Assembly: GCA_013204985.1 (NCBI GenBank)
Contig: JABMLG010000008.1
Location: 205,477-260,628 of the forward strand
Direction: 5' to 3'
DNA length: 55,152 nt
Source of the DNA: Microbacteriaceae bacterium VKM Ac-2855
Lineage (GTDB): Bacteria > Actinomycetota > Actinomycetes > Actinomycetales > Microbacteriaceae
A program made the position numbers and the translations under genes. Positions 25,871 to 34,282 of the stretch are shown in pieces (position 1 is the first letter of the stretch; every line of letters begins with the position of its first letter). The notes beneath the pieces are model-generated. The model searched no databases, was not told where the DNA came from, and saw only the letters and a program-made list of their open reading frames with translations.

Positions 25871-26815
25871 TCAGCGGGGCAGATCCGGGCCGATCGCAAC
25901 GTGATCGGGTGCGTTCTCGTCGTCCTGGGGGAGTGGATGGTCGCCTCGACGCGGCCTGAGCTCGCTCACGATCGTTCCCGCGACGATGAGGGCGGCGCCG
26001 AGGATGGCCAGAGCGGGGAGCCGGTCTCCGGCGAGACGGCCGATGATGCCACCCCATACCGGTTCGCCCGCGTAGATGATGGTGGCGCGGGTGGGGGAGA
26101 CGGAGCGTTGCGCCCAGTTCATCGTGAGCTGGATGAGGCAGCTGCTCGCGCCGAGGGCCAGGGCCGCGATGAGCCACACCCACGAGAACGCGGGGATCGT
26201 CTCGGCCGCGACGGGCATGAACGCGAACGAGAGCGCCCCGGCGGTGAGCAGTTGCACAACGGTCACCCGGCCGAGATGGACCCGGCCGGCGAAGACACTG
26301 ATCAGAATGATTTCGACAGCGATCGGAACCGTGCTGACCAGGGTGGCCGTTTCGCCGGGCCCCAGGGCGACTCCCGACTGCGGGCCGGCGATGAGAAGGA
26401 GTCCGGCGAAGGCGAGCGCAACGCCCACGAAGGTGAGTGCTCCCGGACGCTTCCGGAACACGGCCCACTGCAGAAGCGGTACGAGCGGCACGTAGAGGGC
26501 GGTGATGAACGCCGACGTGCTGCTGGGGATGGTCTGAAGCCCGTAGGTCTGCAGGCCGTAGCCGAGGAAGATCATCGTCCCGATCGCGACGCCGGCGCCG
26601 ACGTCGATCCGCCGCATTCCGCGTAGCGTGCGGTAGAACACGAGCGCACTGATCACCCCGGCGGCGACGAAACGTACTCCCACGAAGAACAGCGGACCGC
26701 TGTGATCCATCGCGACGTGCACGGCGAGGAACGTGCCGCCCCAGATCGCGGTGATCCCGATCAGCGCCCACTCCGGCCGGGAGAACGGAACAGCACGGAG
26801 TGGAAAGCGCAACAT
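25871..26815 (-). CDS. EamA-family (DMT superfamily) membrane transporter
   Basis: 314 aa with about ten membrane helices in two EamA repeats: LIGITAIWGGTFLAVHVAM at the start of the first and a matching TRATIIYAGEPVWGGIIG in the second. The family exports or imports amino acids, nucleotide sugars or other metabolites. The substrate is not evident. The ATG at 26815 is chosen over an upstream extension that would cross the palindromic operator. Divergent from the XRE-cupin regulator, so it is the likely regulated target. Confidence 0.88.
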   Translation of the reverse strand: MLRFPLRAVPFSRPEWALIGITAIWGGTFLAVHVAMDHSGPLFFVGVRFVAAGVISALVFYRTLRGMRRIDVGAGVAIGTMIFLGYGLQTYGLQTIPSSTSAFITALYVPLVPLLQWAVFRKRPGALTFVGVALAFAGLLLIAGPQSGVALGPGETATLVSTVPIAVEIILISVFAGRVHLGRVTVVQLLTAGALSFAFMPVAAETIPAFSWVWLIAALALGASSCLIQLTMNWAQRSVSPTRATIIYAGEPVWGGIIGRLAGDRLPALAILGAALIVAGTIVSELRPRRGDHPLPQDDENAPDHVAIGPDLPR

Positions 26816-26821
26816 ATTGCA

Positions 26822-26833
26822 CACTCTAGAGTG
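26822..26833. promoter_or_regulatory. Palindromic operator between EamA and XRE-cupin genes
   Basis: CACTCTAGAGTG is a perfect 12-bp palindrome inside TTGCACACTCTAGAGTGCAG. A third AGTGC half-site follows at about 26840. It lies 6 bp upstream of the EamA start and 13 bp upstream of the regulator ATG, so a bound regulator would block both promoters. Confidence 0.6.
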
Positions 26834-26846
26834 CAGAATAGTGCGC

Positions 26847-27407
26847 ATGCAACCTCCGTCGTCCTCCGCCGTCCTCGCGCACGTCGGCAGCAACCTCCGC
26901 CGGGCTCGACAGGATGCGGGGCTGAGCCAGGCGGCTCTCGCCGAACGCTCCGGTATCAGTCGGCGAACCATCGTCAACGCCGAAGCCGGCGAAGCGAACA
27001 TCAGCCTCACGGGTGTCGATCGCCTTGCCGAAGCTCTCGGCACCACCTTCACCGCCCTCGTCTCAGCGCCGGACGCTCCCGCGGTCGCCATCAACGAGGT
27101 GGCGTGGCGCGGTGTCGACGCGGCGAGCGTCGCCGTGCTGCTCTCCTCGGTTCCTGCTCGCGCGGAGACACAACTCTGGACCTGGACGCTGGGCCCGGCA
27201 GACCGTTACGACGCGCAACCCGACCCTGACGGGTGGCACGAGATCCTCCTCGTCACCGCGGGAGTACTTCGTCTCGAACTCGGCTCCGCGAGCGTCGAGC
27301 GACTCGACGAAGGGCAGCACATCGCCTTCTCGACGGCTCAGCCCTACGCGTACGTGAACGCCAGCGACAGCGACCCGGTCACCTTCACCCGCATCGTCGT
27401 GAACTGA
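26847..27407 (+). CDS. XRE-family regulator with C-terminal cupin domain
   Basis: 186 aa. HTH at about 15-70 (LRRARQDAGLSQAALAERSG, SRRTIVNAEAGEANISL), then a linker and a cupin barrel at about 105-185 (GWHEILLVTAGVLRLELGS, DEGQHIAFSTAQPYAYVN). Such proteins sense a small ligand through the cupin and commonly regulate a neighbouring EamA or amino-acid transporter. The ATG at 26847 is used; a GTG 6 nt upstream is possible. Probably autoregulated through the adjacent palindrome. Confidence 0.85.
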   Translation: MQPPSSSAVLAHVGSNLRRARQDAGLSQAALAERSGISRRTIVNAEAGEANISLTGVDRLAEALGTTFTALVSAPDAPAVAINEVAWRGVDAASVAVLLSSVPARAETQLWTWTLGPADRYDAQPDPDGWHEILLVTAGVLRLELGSASVERLDEGQHIAFSTAQPYAYVNASDSDPVTFTRIVVN

Positions 27408-27411
27408 CCCC

Positions 27412-27447
27412 CGCGGTAAAAGTAGCGCCGCGCTGCTGCGTACCGCG
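27412..27447. terminator. Possible terminator between convergent genes
   Basis: CGCGGTA and TACCGCG arms (7 bp) enclose a GC-rich inner hairpin (AGCGCCGCGCT) between the XRE-cupin gene and the siderophore ATPase gene. No T-tract. Confidence 0.4.
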
Positions 27448-27506
27448 TGTCGCGATCGACGGATCTCGGGCTGCGGCACGGAATGCATACGGCGGGTCCG
27501 ACGTGG

Positions 27507-28259
27507 TCAGAGCCAGAGCACGACGTGGCGGCCGGCGATCGATTCGACGGCGACCGGTGTGTCGTAGAGCGCCTCGAGGTGCGGGGCGGTCAGCACCTCG
27601 GCCACGGGGCCGTGGTGGACGACCCGGCCGTCGCGGATCGCGACGATGTCGTCGGCGAACTGCGCCGCCACGTTGATGTCGTGCAGGACCACGACGACGG
27701 TCATCCGCTTCTCGTCGGCGAGGCGGCGCAGCAGCTTCATCAGCGCGACGCCGTGGCGTGGGTCGAGGTTGTTGAGCGGTTCGTCGAGCAGGATGTGGTC
27801 GGTGTCCTGCGCGAGGGCCATGGCGACGAACGCGCGCTGGCGTTGGCCGCCCGAGAGCTCGTCGAGGTAGCGCTCGCGCACGGCGCCGAGATCGAGCGAG
27901 TCGATCGCAGCGTCGACGTGGGCGCGGTCATCGGGGGTGCGGCCCGTGCCTCCGTGCGGGAAGCGTCCGTAGGCGACGAGGTCATCGACGCTGAGGCGGA
28001 TCGCGAAGTGGTTGTCCTGGCGGAGGATCGCCAGCCGCTTCGCGATGTCACGGGTTCGGGTGGTCGCGACGTCGAGGTCGTCGACCGTGACGGTTCCGCT
28101 CTCTGCCTTGAGCAGGCGCCCGATGGTCGAGAGCAGCGTCGACTTGCCGGAGCCGTTGGGTCCGATGATCGCGGTGAGGCCCGTGCCCAGCTCGAGCGAG
28201 ACGTCGTCGACGGCGAGGGTCCGGCCGTGCCGGGTGGTGACCGAGGTGGTTCGGATCAT
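27507..28259 (-). CDS. Ferric-siderophore ABC transporter, ATP-binding protein
   Basis: 250 aa. Walker A IIGPNGSGKST (about 31-41), signature LSGGQRQR, Walker B HILLDEPLNNLD and switch VVLHDIN. The set matches FecE/FepC-like ATPases of siderophore importers. It powers uptake through the two permeases encoded just upstream in the same operon; the gap to the preceding stop is about 1 bp. Cytoplasmic face of the membrane. Confidence 0.92.
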   Translation of the reverse strand: MIRTTSVTTRHGRTLAVDDVSLELGTGLTAIIGPNGSGKSTLLSTIGRLLKAESGTVTVDDLDVATTRTRDIAKRLAILRQDNHFAIRLSVDDLVAYGRFPHGGTGRTPDDRAHVDAAIDSLDLGAVRERYLDELSGGQRQRAFVAMALAQDTDHILLDEPLNNLDPRHGVALMKLLRRLADEKRMTVVVVLHDINVAAQFADDIVAIRDGRVVHHGPVAEVLTAPHLEALYDTPVAVESIAGRHVVLWL

Positions 28260-28260
28260 G

Positions 28261-29217
28261 TCAGCGAGCCCTTCCGGTGAGTACGAGCAGGATGAAGAGG
28301 ACGCCGCCGACGAACTCGATGACCACCGGCAGCTCGGTGCCGAAGCCGAGGACGCGGTCGAGCACGAGCTGCCCGCCGACGAGGGCGATCACGCCCACGG
28401 TCACCGCCGCCGGGATGCTGCGCACGTGCCGGTGACCGACCACCCCGTACGCAACGTTCGCGACGATGAGACCGAAGAACGTGACGGGGCCGACGAGCGC
28501 GGTGGAGGCGGCGACCATAAGGGCGATCGCGACGACCGTGTGCAGCACGACCCTCCGGTGTTCGACGCCGAGCGAGACCGCGGTGGGCTCGCCCAGAGCC
28601 AGCACGTCGAGGGAGCGGCGGATCGGCCACAGGGAGACGATCGCAGCGGCGACCACGATGCCGGTCGGGAGCAGGAGCTCGCGATCGACGGAGGTGAAGC
28701 TCGCGAAGGTCAGATTCTGCACGATCGCGAAGGTGTCCGGATCGAGCAGTCGCTGCAGGAATGAGGTGATGGAACGCAGCAGCACGCCCAGCACCAGCCC
28801 GGCGAGAACGATCACGTGCAGGTCGAGTCTCCGACGCACGAACAGCCAGCTGTACAGGGCGACGACCACGCCCGCCATCAGCACGAGCTCCACCAGCCAC
28901 GAAGCGAGTGGAGGAGCCGTGACGAGCAGCAGGGGGCCGATCGCGAACGCGGCCACCACCTGGATCATCAGGAAGACCGCGTCGAAGCCCATGATTCCGG
29001 GGGTCAGGATGCGGTTGGCGGTGATGGTCTGGAACAGCACGGTCGCCACTCCGACGGCTGCGGCCGCGATGATCATGCCGAGTACGGTGCGGCCGCGCAG
29101 GCCCAACGCGTACTCCCACTTCGTCGGCAGATCGGTGAGGAGGTAGAGGGCGATCGCGATGACGGAAGCCGCCGCGAGCAGGGCGAGGCGGACGGAGGGT
29201 GAGCGCAGCGCGGTCAT
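28261..29217 (-). CDS. Ferric-siderophore ABC transporter permease (FecCD family), second
   Basis: 318 aa with about nine membrane helices. FecCD features: ANRILTPGIMGFDAVFLMIQ and the C-terminal coupling region VGPVTFFGLIVANVAYGVVG. It pairs with the other permease to form the channel. The start overlaps the preceding stop (ATGA). Confidence 0.92.
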   Translation of the reverse strand: MTALRSPSVRLALLAAASVIAIALYLLTDLPTKWEYALGLRGRTVLGMIIAAAAVGVATVLFQTITANRILTPGIMGFDAVFLMIQVVAAFAIGPLLLVTAPPLASWLVELVLMAGVVVALYSWLFVRRRLDLHVIVLAGLVLGVLLRSITSFLQRLLDPDTFAIVQNLTFASFTSVDRELLLPTGIVVAAAIVSLWPIRRSLDVLALGEPTAVSLGVEHRRVVLHTVVAIALMVAASTALVGPVTFFGLIVANVAYGVVGHRHVRSIPAAVTVGVIALVGGQLVLDRVLGFGTELPVVIEFVGGVLFILLVLTGRAR

Positions 29218-30176
29218 CGGAGGATGCTCCTGCGGCGGCGCGCCGTGTCGGCCGGGCCGATGAGCAGGCGGAGGAACACGACTCCGCCGACCACGCCCAT
29301 CACGAGTGAGATCGGCAGTTCGAAGGGGAAGCGGACGGTGCGCCCGATGAGGTCGCAGAGCAGCACGAGCGCGGCTCCGAGCAGCGCGACGAGCGGGACG
29401 GAGCGGCGCATGTTATCTCCGACCATCCGGCTGACGAGGTTGGGGACGATGAGGCCGAGGAAGGGGAGCGCTCCGGTGACGACGATCATCACTCCGGTGA
29501 CCGCGGCGATGATGACGACGCCGGTGAGCATCACGGCGCGCGTGTCGAGGCCGAGGCCGCGCGCAGTGTCTTCGCCGAGGGCGGCGACGGTGAAGCGGTC
29601 GGCGGCGATCCACGCCACGGCGGCTGCCGCGGCGGCGACCCAGAGCATCTCGTAGCGCCCACGGAGGATGCCGGAGAAGTCGCCGATGCCCCAGTTGAGC
29701 AGCTCCTGGAGCGTGTCGGTGCGGTAGGCGAGGAACGCGGCGACGGCGCCGATCACTCCTCCGTAGAGGATGCCGACGACCGGCACGAGCACGCTCGAGC
29801 GCGAGGGGATGCGGCGGGCGAGCGCGAGGAAGCCGAGCACGCCGACGAGCGCGCCGCCCGCAGCCAGCGCGGCCTTGGCGCCGACGGGCAGGTCGGGGGC
29901 GAACAGCAGGATCAGGAGCAGGGCGAGGGTCGCGGCGTCGGTCGCCCCGGTCGTGCCTGGTTCGACCAGCCGGTTGCGGGTGAGCAGCTGCATGATCAAG
30001 CCGGTGACCGCGAAGGCGGAGCCGGCCAGCACGAGCGCGAGGGTGCGCGGGAGGCGGCTCTCGACGAGCACGAACATGTCGAGTTCGGCGACGCCGAGGA
30101 ACAGCGAGATCGTCGCGAGAACGGCCACGAGGACCGTTCCCGCGACGATCAGCGCGCGGGGGAAGGGGCGTTTCAC
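29214..30176 (-). CDS. Ferric-siderophore ABC transporter permease (FecCD family), first
   Basis: 320 aa, polytopic. RNRLVEPGTTGATDAATLAL and TGALPFLGLIVPNLVSRMVG are typical FecCD motifs, and AVTGLIMQLLTRN is the conserved first-helix region. It follows the binding lipoprotein by 19 bp in the iron-boxed operon. Confidence 0.92.
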   Translation of the reverse strand: MKRPFPRALIVAGTVLVAVLATISLFLGVAELDMFVLVESRLPRTLALVLAGSAFAVTGLIMQLLTRNRLVEPGTTGATDAATLALLLILLFAPDLPVGAKAALAAGGALVGVLGFLALARRIPSRSSVLVPVVGILYGGVIGAVAAFLAYRTDTLQELLNWGIGDFSGILRGRYEMLWVAAAAAAVAWIAADRFTVAALGEDTARGLGLDTRAVMLTGVVIIAAVTGVMIVVTGALPFLGLIVPNLVSRMVGDNMRRSVPLVALLGAALVLLCDLIGRTVRFPFELPISLVMGVVGGVVFLRLLIGPADTARRRRSILR

Positions 30177-30195
30177 GCGGGTGGGCGCCGCTCGG

Positions 30196-31227
30196 TCAGC
30201 TCTGCATCGCGTCGTGCACGGTTTCGAGCACGTTCTGCACGGCGGTCAGTCCGTTGATGACGATGTAGAGCTCGCTCGCGGGCAGCAGCACGACGTGGTC
30301 GTCCTGCGCGGCGGGCGTCTGGTCGACGAGCGCGTTGTCGAGCGTCTGCTCGGCGGTGCTGCCCTCACCCGTGGCGGCGCCGCGGTCGAACGCGAAGATC
30401 CATTCCGGAGCCGCGCTGAGGATGAACTCGTTCGTCACGGTGTCGCCGTGCGGCGACCCCTCGGTGCCCGGCAAGTCGGCCGCTGCAACCGCGGGGGTGA
30501 ACCCGAGCCCGTCGAAGAAGTAGCCGAAGCGCGAGCCCTCGCCGAAGGCACCGTACTCGCCGCCCGACACCGACAGCACGAGCGCGGTGCCGGACGCCTC
30601 TGCGGTGATCGTATCGACCAGCTCCTCCGTCTCGGCCGCCGCCTCGGCGACCTCGTCCTCGCGCTCGAAGATCTCGCCGAGCTGCGTGGCACGCTCGAGG
30701 GCCGCGGCCGGGTCGAAGGTGCCGGCGTAGCTGCCGGTGAGGTCGATCGTCGTGGCGATCTCGGAGAGTTCGTCATACTGCCCGGTGCTGCGAGCGGCGG
30801 TGACGATCAGGTCGGGCTCGAGTTCGGCGACAGCCTCGAAGTCGGGCTCGAAGAGGGTGCCCACCTTCGGGAGGTCGGCGTAGTCGGAGAGGTAGTCGGG
30901 CAGGGTGACATCGGGGATCGCGACGACCGCGTCGCCGGCGCCGAGCGTGTGCAGCGTGTCGAGCGTGGCGATGTCGAAGGTCACGACAGCGGAGGGGGAG
31001 AGAGGCACCTCCACCGACTCTCGAGCTGTCTCGCGGTCCTCCTGGTACGACTGCTCGCCGTTCTCGTCGACGAGGACGAGGGTCGGCTTCGCATCCTCGA
31101 CGAGGATCGTTTCGGCGTCCGCGGGGACGGCTTGGGAGGCGCCCGACGAGCAGGCCGTCAGGGTAAGCGCGACGGCGGCGAGGCCGGCGAGAGGCAGGGC
31201 GATGCGGTGTCTCGGTAGAAAAGGCAT
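30196..31227 (-). CDS. Siderophore-binding lipoprotein of ABC transporter
   Basis: 343 aa. Lipoprotein signal VALTLTAC with Cys26, then a FecB/CeuA-like two-lobed binding fold: VVTFDIATLDTLHTLGAG, VGTLFEPDFEAVAELEPDLI and EFILSAAPEWIFAFDRGAA. It captures ferric siderophore outside the membrane and passes it to the permeases. The iron box begins on the first base of the start codon, so the mRNA leader must be very short. First gene of the four-gene operon. Confidence 0.9.
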   Translation of the reverse strand: MPFLPRHRIALPLAGLAAVALTLTACSSGASQAVPADAETILVEDAKPTLVLVDENGEQSYQEDRETARESVEVPLSPSAVVTFDIATLDTLHTLGAGDAVVAIPDVTLPDYLSDYADLPKVGTLFEPDFEAVAELEPDLIVTAARSTGQYDELSEIATTIDLTGSYAGTFDPAAALERATQLGEIFEREDEVAEAAAETEELVDTITAEASGTALVLSVSGGEYGAFGEGSRFGYFFDGLGFTPAVAAADLPGTEGSPHGDTVTNEFILSAAPEWIFAFDRGAATGEGSTAEQTLDNALVDQTPAAQDDHVVLLPASELYIVINGLTAVQNVLETVHDAMQS

Positions 31228-31245
31228 GAGGGTAGGCTACCCTAA
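31227..31245 (-). promoter_or_regulatory. DtxR/IdeR-type iron box
   Basis: On the minus strand it reads TTAGGGTAGCCTACCCTCA, one mismatch from TTAGGnTAGnCTAnCCTAA. A TATTT-type -10 stretch overlaps its upstream end. Iron-loaded DtxR/IdeR binding here would block transcription of the siderophore operon when iron is sufficient. Confidence 0.85.
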
Positions 31246-31427
31246 ATATGAAAGTGGCTCTCAGGATCCAGCTGCTCCTCGGTCGTGCTTCGATCGTTGT
31301 GCTCAGCCCGCCGAGGGAGCGGCCGATCGCATGGTCATCGGGCTCGACGGTCAGATTCGTGTAATTCGATTGTCCGGCAGGTGTGCGTTCGGGAACGGAC
31401 GAACCTGTTGTCTGCAAGAGTGCTGGC

Positions 31428-31967
31428 ATGCTCTCTCCGCAGTCGCTGTCCGAAGGTGATCGTCGTCTCGTCGCTGCGTGGGCGGCTGACTGCGCGGAGA
31501 GAGTGCTCCATCTCTTCGAGGTCGAAGCTCCCGAGGACGACCGAGCATGGGATGGCATCGCTCGTGCGCGAGCGTTCTCGCGGGGAGAGTTGGACGCGGC
31601 GCGGGAGATCCGGCGCCGCTTCGTCGCTGGTCGCGCAGCGCAGTCCGCGACGTCTCCGGCGGGGAAGGCCGCAGCGTGGTCGGCGGGGCAGGCTGCCGGC
31701 GTGGCACACATGGGCGCGCACGCGCTCGGCGCCGCCGCCTACGCGGCGAAAGCAGCGGAGCTGGCGTCACCGCCGCAGAGCGGCGAGGCCGAGATCCAGT
31801 GGCAGGTGAAGCGTATGAGCCAGCCGGTGCGGGCGGCGCTCAGAACACTGCCACTTCTCGGTGAGGACTCATCGGGCCCGCTCGGTTCCGGGCTCCTCGC
31901 CTCGGGCGTTCTCGGATCCAACATCCGCACCTTGCAGGCCGCGATCAGCGCTACCGAGTCGGGCTGA
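31428..31967 (+). CDS. Imm-5-like putative immunity protein
   Basis: About 179 aa, Ala-rich and helical: RRLVAAWAADCAERVLHLFE, PEDDRAWDGIARARAF, then a run of Ala-rich helices with AGVAHMGAHALGAAAYAAKA. This layout resembles the Imm-5-like family of immunity proteins that neutralise secreted polymorphic toxins. No toxin gene lies next to it, so it is an orphan. The ATG at 31428 is favoured by the start of similarity; an upstream in-frame extension to 31383 has no ribosome binding site. Confidence 0.65.
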   Translation: MLSPQSLSEGDRRLVAAWAADCAERVLHLFEVEAPEDDRAWDGIARARAFSRGELDAAREIRRRFVAGRAAQSATSPAGKAAAWSAGQAAGVAHMGAHALGAAAYAAKAAELASPPQSGEAEIQWQVKRMSQPVRAALRTLPLLGEDSSGPLGSGLLASGVLGSNIRTLQAAISATESG

Positions 31968-32192
31968 GCGTCTATCGCAGCCGTCGCAGATACGCGCTCT
32001 GCCATCCCGATAGAGGTGGCCTACAGGAACCCTTCCACGGAGGTGAGGAGCGTGGCGTAGCTGGTCTAGTAGACGATTCCGTCTCAGTAGTTCATGGCAG
32101 GGATGGAGTCGTTGTCGTTTGTGGAGTTGCCCGTTGAGCGGCGGCCTTCTGCGATCGCTCCGCGGCCGGCTTGGACGGATAGTCCGCGCCCT
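31968..32192. other. Intergenic gap, nothing recognised
   Basis: 225 bp between convergent genes. No clear stem-loop or coding frame. Confidence 0.4.
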
Positions 32193-33104
32193 CTAGCCCT
32201 TCTCGGCGCCTTCGGTGGTGTTCATGATCCGTTTCTGGAAGACGAAGAACAGGACCGCGACCGGGATCGACATCAGCACGGCGGCGGCTAGCTGGAGTGG
32301 GTACTGGTTGCCGGCACCGAGCTGCCCCGAGACGAGTGAGGCGACCCCTGTCGTCAGCGTGTTCAGATCCGGACTTTGCCGTGAGACGACGAAGTGGGAG
32401 AACTCGTTCCAGGAGCCCTGGAAGGAGAGGATCAGCAAGGTGATGACTGCCGGGCGGGCCATGGGTAGGACGATCGACCAGAAGGTGCGGAAGATCCCGG
32501 CGCCGTCGATGCGCGCGGCCTCCTCGATGGAGGCGGGGATGGAGTCGAAGAACTGCTTCATGATGAAGATCCCTGCGGCATCCGCGAGGAGCGGGATGAT
32601 CATCCCGGCGTAGCTGTCGTAGAGGCCGAGCTGCTTGAGGATCAGGAAGCGCGGGATCAAGAGAACGACGGCGGGGACGCTCATCACTCCGATGAAGCCG
32701 GCGAAGAGCAGGTTCCGGCCGCGGAAGCGCAGGCGCGAGAGCGCGTACCCGGCGAGGGAGTCGAAGAATACCCGGCCGAAGGTGACGCAGAGAGTGATGA
32801 TCGTCGAGTTCAGCGCCCACCGCGGGAGCGGGACCTCCGTGAACAGCCGCTCATAGGCGGCGAAGGACCACGTTGCGGGCAGCAGAGAGAGCGGGTTCCC
32901 GGTGGCGTCGGCATCTGTCTTCATCGAGGACGCGATCGAGATGAGGAACGGGTAGATGTAGACCAGCGCGAGCAGGATCAGCATCAGGTAGCCGGCGGCG
33001 ACGGAGGCTCGGGTGCGGGCCGAGATGACGCGTTTGCGGTGCGGGAGCGGTGTCGGCTCGGGTTCGGGCGTCGTACGAGGTGTGGTATCGATCAGGGTGC
33101 TCAT
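32193..33104 (-). CDS. Sugar ABC transporter permease (MalG type)
   Basis: 303 aa, six membrane helices. The EAA coupling loop reads SIEEAARIDGAGIFRTFWSI. It forms the channel with the permease encoded upstream; the start overlaps the latter's stop (ATGA). Last gene of the operon. No ATPase is encoded here, so a shared MsiK-type ATPase elsewhere is expected. Confidence 0.92.
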   Translation of the reverse strand: MSTLIDTTPRTTPEPEPTPLPHRKRVISARTRASVAAGYLMLILLALVYIYPFLISIASSMKTDADATGNPLSLLPATWSFAAYERLFTEVPLPRWALNSTIITLCVTFGRVFFDSLAGYALSRLRFRGRNLLFAGFIGVMSVPAVVLLIPRFLILKQLGLYDSYAGMIIPLLADAAGIFIMKQFFDSIPASIEEAARIDGAGIFRTFWSIVLPMARPAVITLLILSFQGSWNEFSHFVVSRQSPDLNTLTTGVASLVSGQLGAGNQYPLQLAAAVLMSIPVAVLFFVFQKRIMNTTEGAEKG

Positions 33105-34267
33105 CGCACACCTCCCGTGGTGAGGGTCGTTGCGGCGTCGGCGCGGGCTACTCGTCGGGAGCGTCGGCCTTTCGGCTCGCCTTTCTCGCGGAGCACCGCG
33201 CGCTGGAGCAGCGTGAGCACGACGATGATGAAGAAGAGGATGAAGGCGATAGCGGCTCCCTGACCCCACTGGAGTCCGCGGAACGAGGACTCGTAGGCGA
33301 GGTAGGCGGGCGTCAGGAGTGTCTTTCCGGGGGCGCCGCCGCCGGTGAGGTAGATCTGGTCGAACACCTGCCAGGTCCCGATCAGCCCAAGGGTGAGCAC
33401 GGTGAACAGCGTGGGCTTGAGCATCGGGAGGGTGACGGAGAAGAACTTCCGGAACGCTCCCGCGCCGTCCATCAGGGCTGCCTCCTCGATCTCGCCTCCG
33501 ACGTTCTGCAGTGCCGCGAGGAACAGGAGCATGAAGGTGCCGGAGGTGGTGAAGATCGCCATGACGATCAGGACACACATCGCGACCGAGGGTCCGGAGA
33601 CCCAGTCCCACCAGGTGAGTCCGAGGGGAGCGGCGCCGGTGAGCCAGCCCGGCGCGGAGTTCAAGCCGACGAGGCCGAGGAGGTTGTGGAGGACCCCGGA
33701 GGAGTCGGCCATCCAGGTGGGGCCGGAGGCCCCGAACCAGCCCAGGACGGCGTTGACGACGCCGGAGGCGCTGAAGAGAAACAGGAAGATCACGGTAATC
33801 GCGATCGAGGAGGTGACGGAGGGGAAATAGAACGCGGTGCGGAAGAAGCCGCGGCCGCGCAGGATCCGCCGGTTGACCTGCACGGCGAGAAACAGGGCGA
33901 GCGCGGTCTGTAGCGGGACGACGAGCAGCACGTAGTAGAGGTTGTTGCGGATCGCGGTGCCGAAGTCTTTCTGCGCTAGGCCTGGTTCGGTGAGGACGGC
34001 CTGGTAGTTCTCGGTGCCGACGAACTGGGCCGTGCCGCCGACGGGTGAGCCGAGGCCGTTCCAGTTGCTCAGGCTCACCCAGAGGGCTAGCACGATGGGG
34101 AGGACGAGGAAGATGCCGACGAGGAGGATCGCGGGGAGGGTGAACAGCCAGCCGTAGCGGGCCTCCGAGCCGCGGATACCGGGGCCGGTGGTGCCGGTTC
34201 CGGATGATCCGCGGTTTCGGCGAGGGGTGCGCGGGCCGGGGCGGTCCGCTACGGCTGGGCTGGTCAT
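33101..34267 (-). CDS. Sugar ABC transporter permease (MalF type)
   Basis: 388 aa. First membrane helix about 42-62 (GWLFTLPAILLVGIFLVLPI), EAA loop GEIEEAALMDGAGAFRKFF. The periplasmic insert between helices is rather long, and the C-terminal tail is Arg-rich. It couples the binding protein to the ATPase. Starts 15 bp after the binding-protein gene. Confidence 0.92.
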   Translation of the reverse strand: MTSPAVADRPGPRTPRRNRGSSGTGTTGPGIRGSEARYGWLFTLPAILLVGIFLVLPIVLALWVSLSNWNGLGSPVGGTAQFVGTENYQAVLTEPGLAQKDFGTAIRNNLYYVLLVVPLQTALALFLAVQVNRRILRGRGFFRTAFYFPSVTSSIAITVIFLFLFSASGVVNAVLGWFGASGPTWMADSSGVLHNLLGLVGLNSAPGWLTGAAPLGLTWWDWVSGPSVAMCVLIVMAIFTTSGTFMLLFLAALQNVGGEIEEAALMDGAGAFRKFFSVTLPMLKPTLFTVLTLGLIGTWQVFDQIYLTGGGAPGKTLLTPAYLAYESSFRGLQWGQGAAIAFILFFIIVVLTLLQRAVLREKGEPKGRRSRRVARADAATTLTTGGVR

Positions 34268-34282
34268 GGGGTATCTCCTGGC

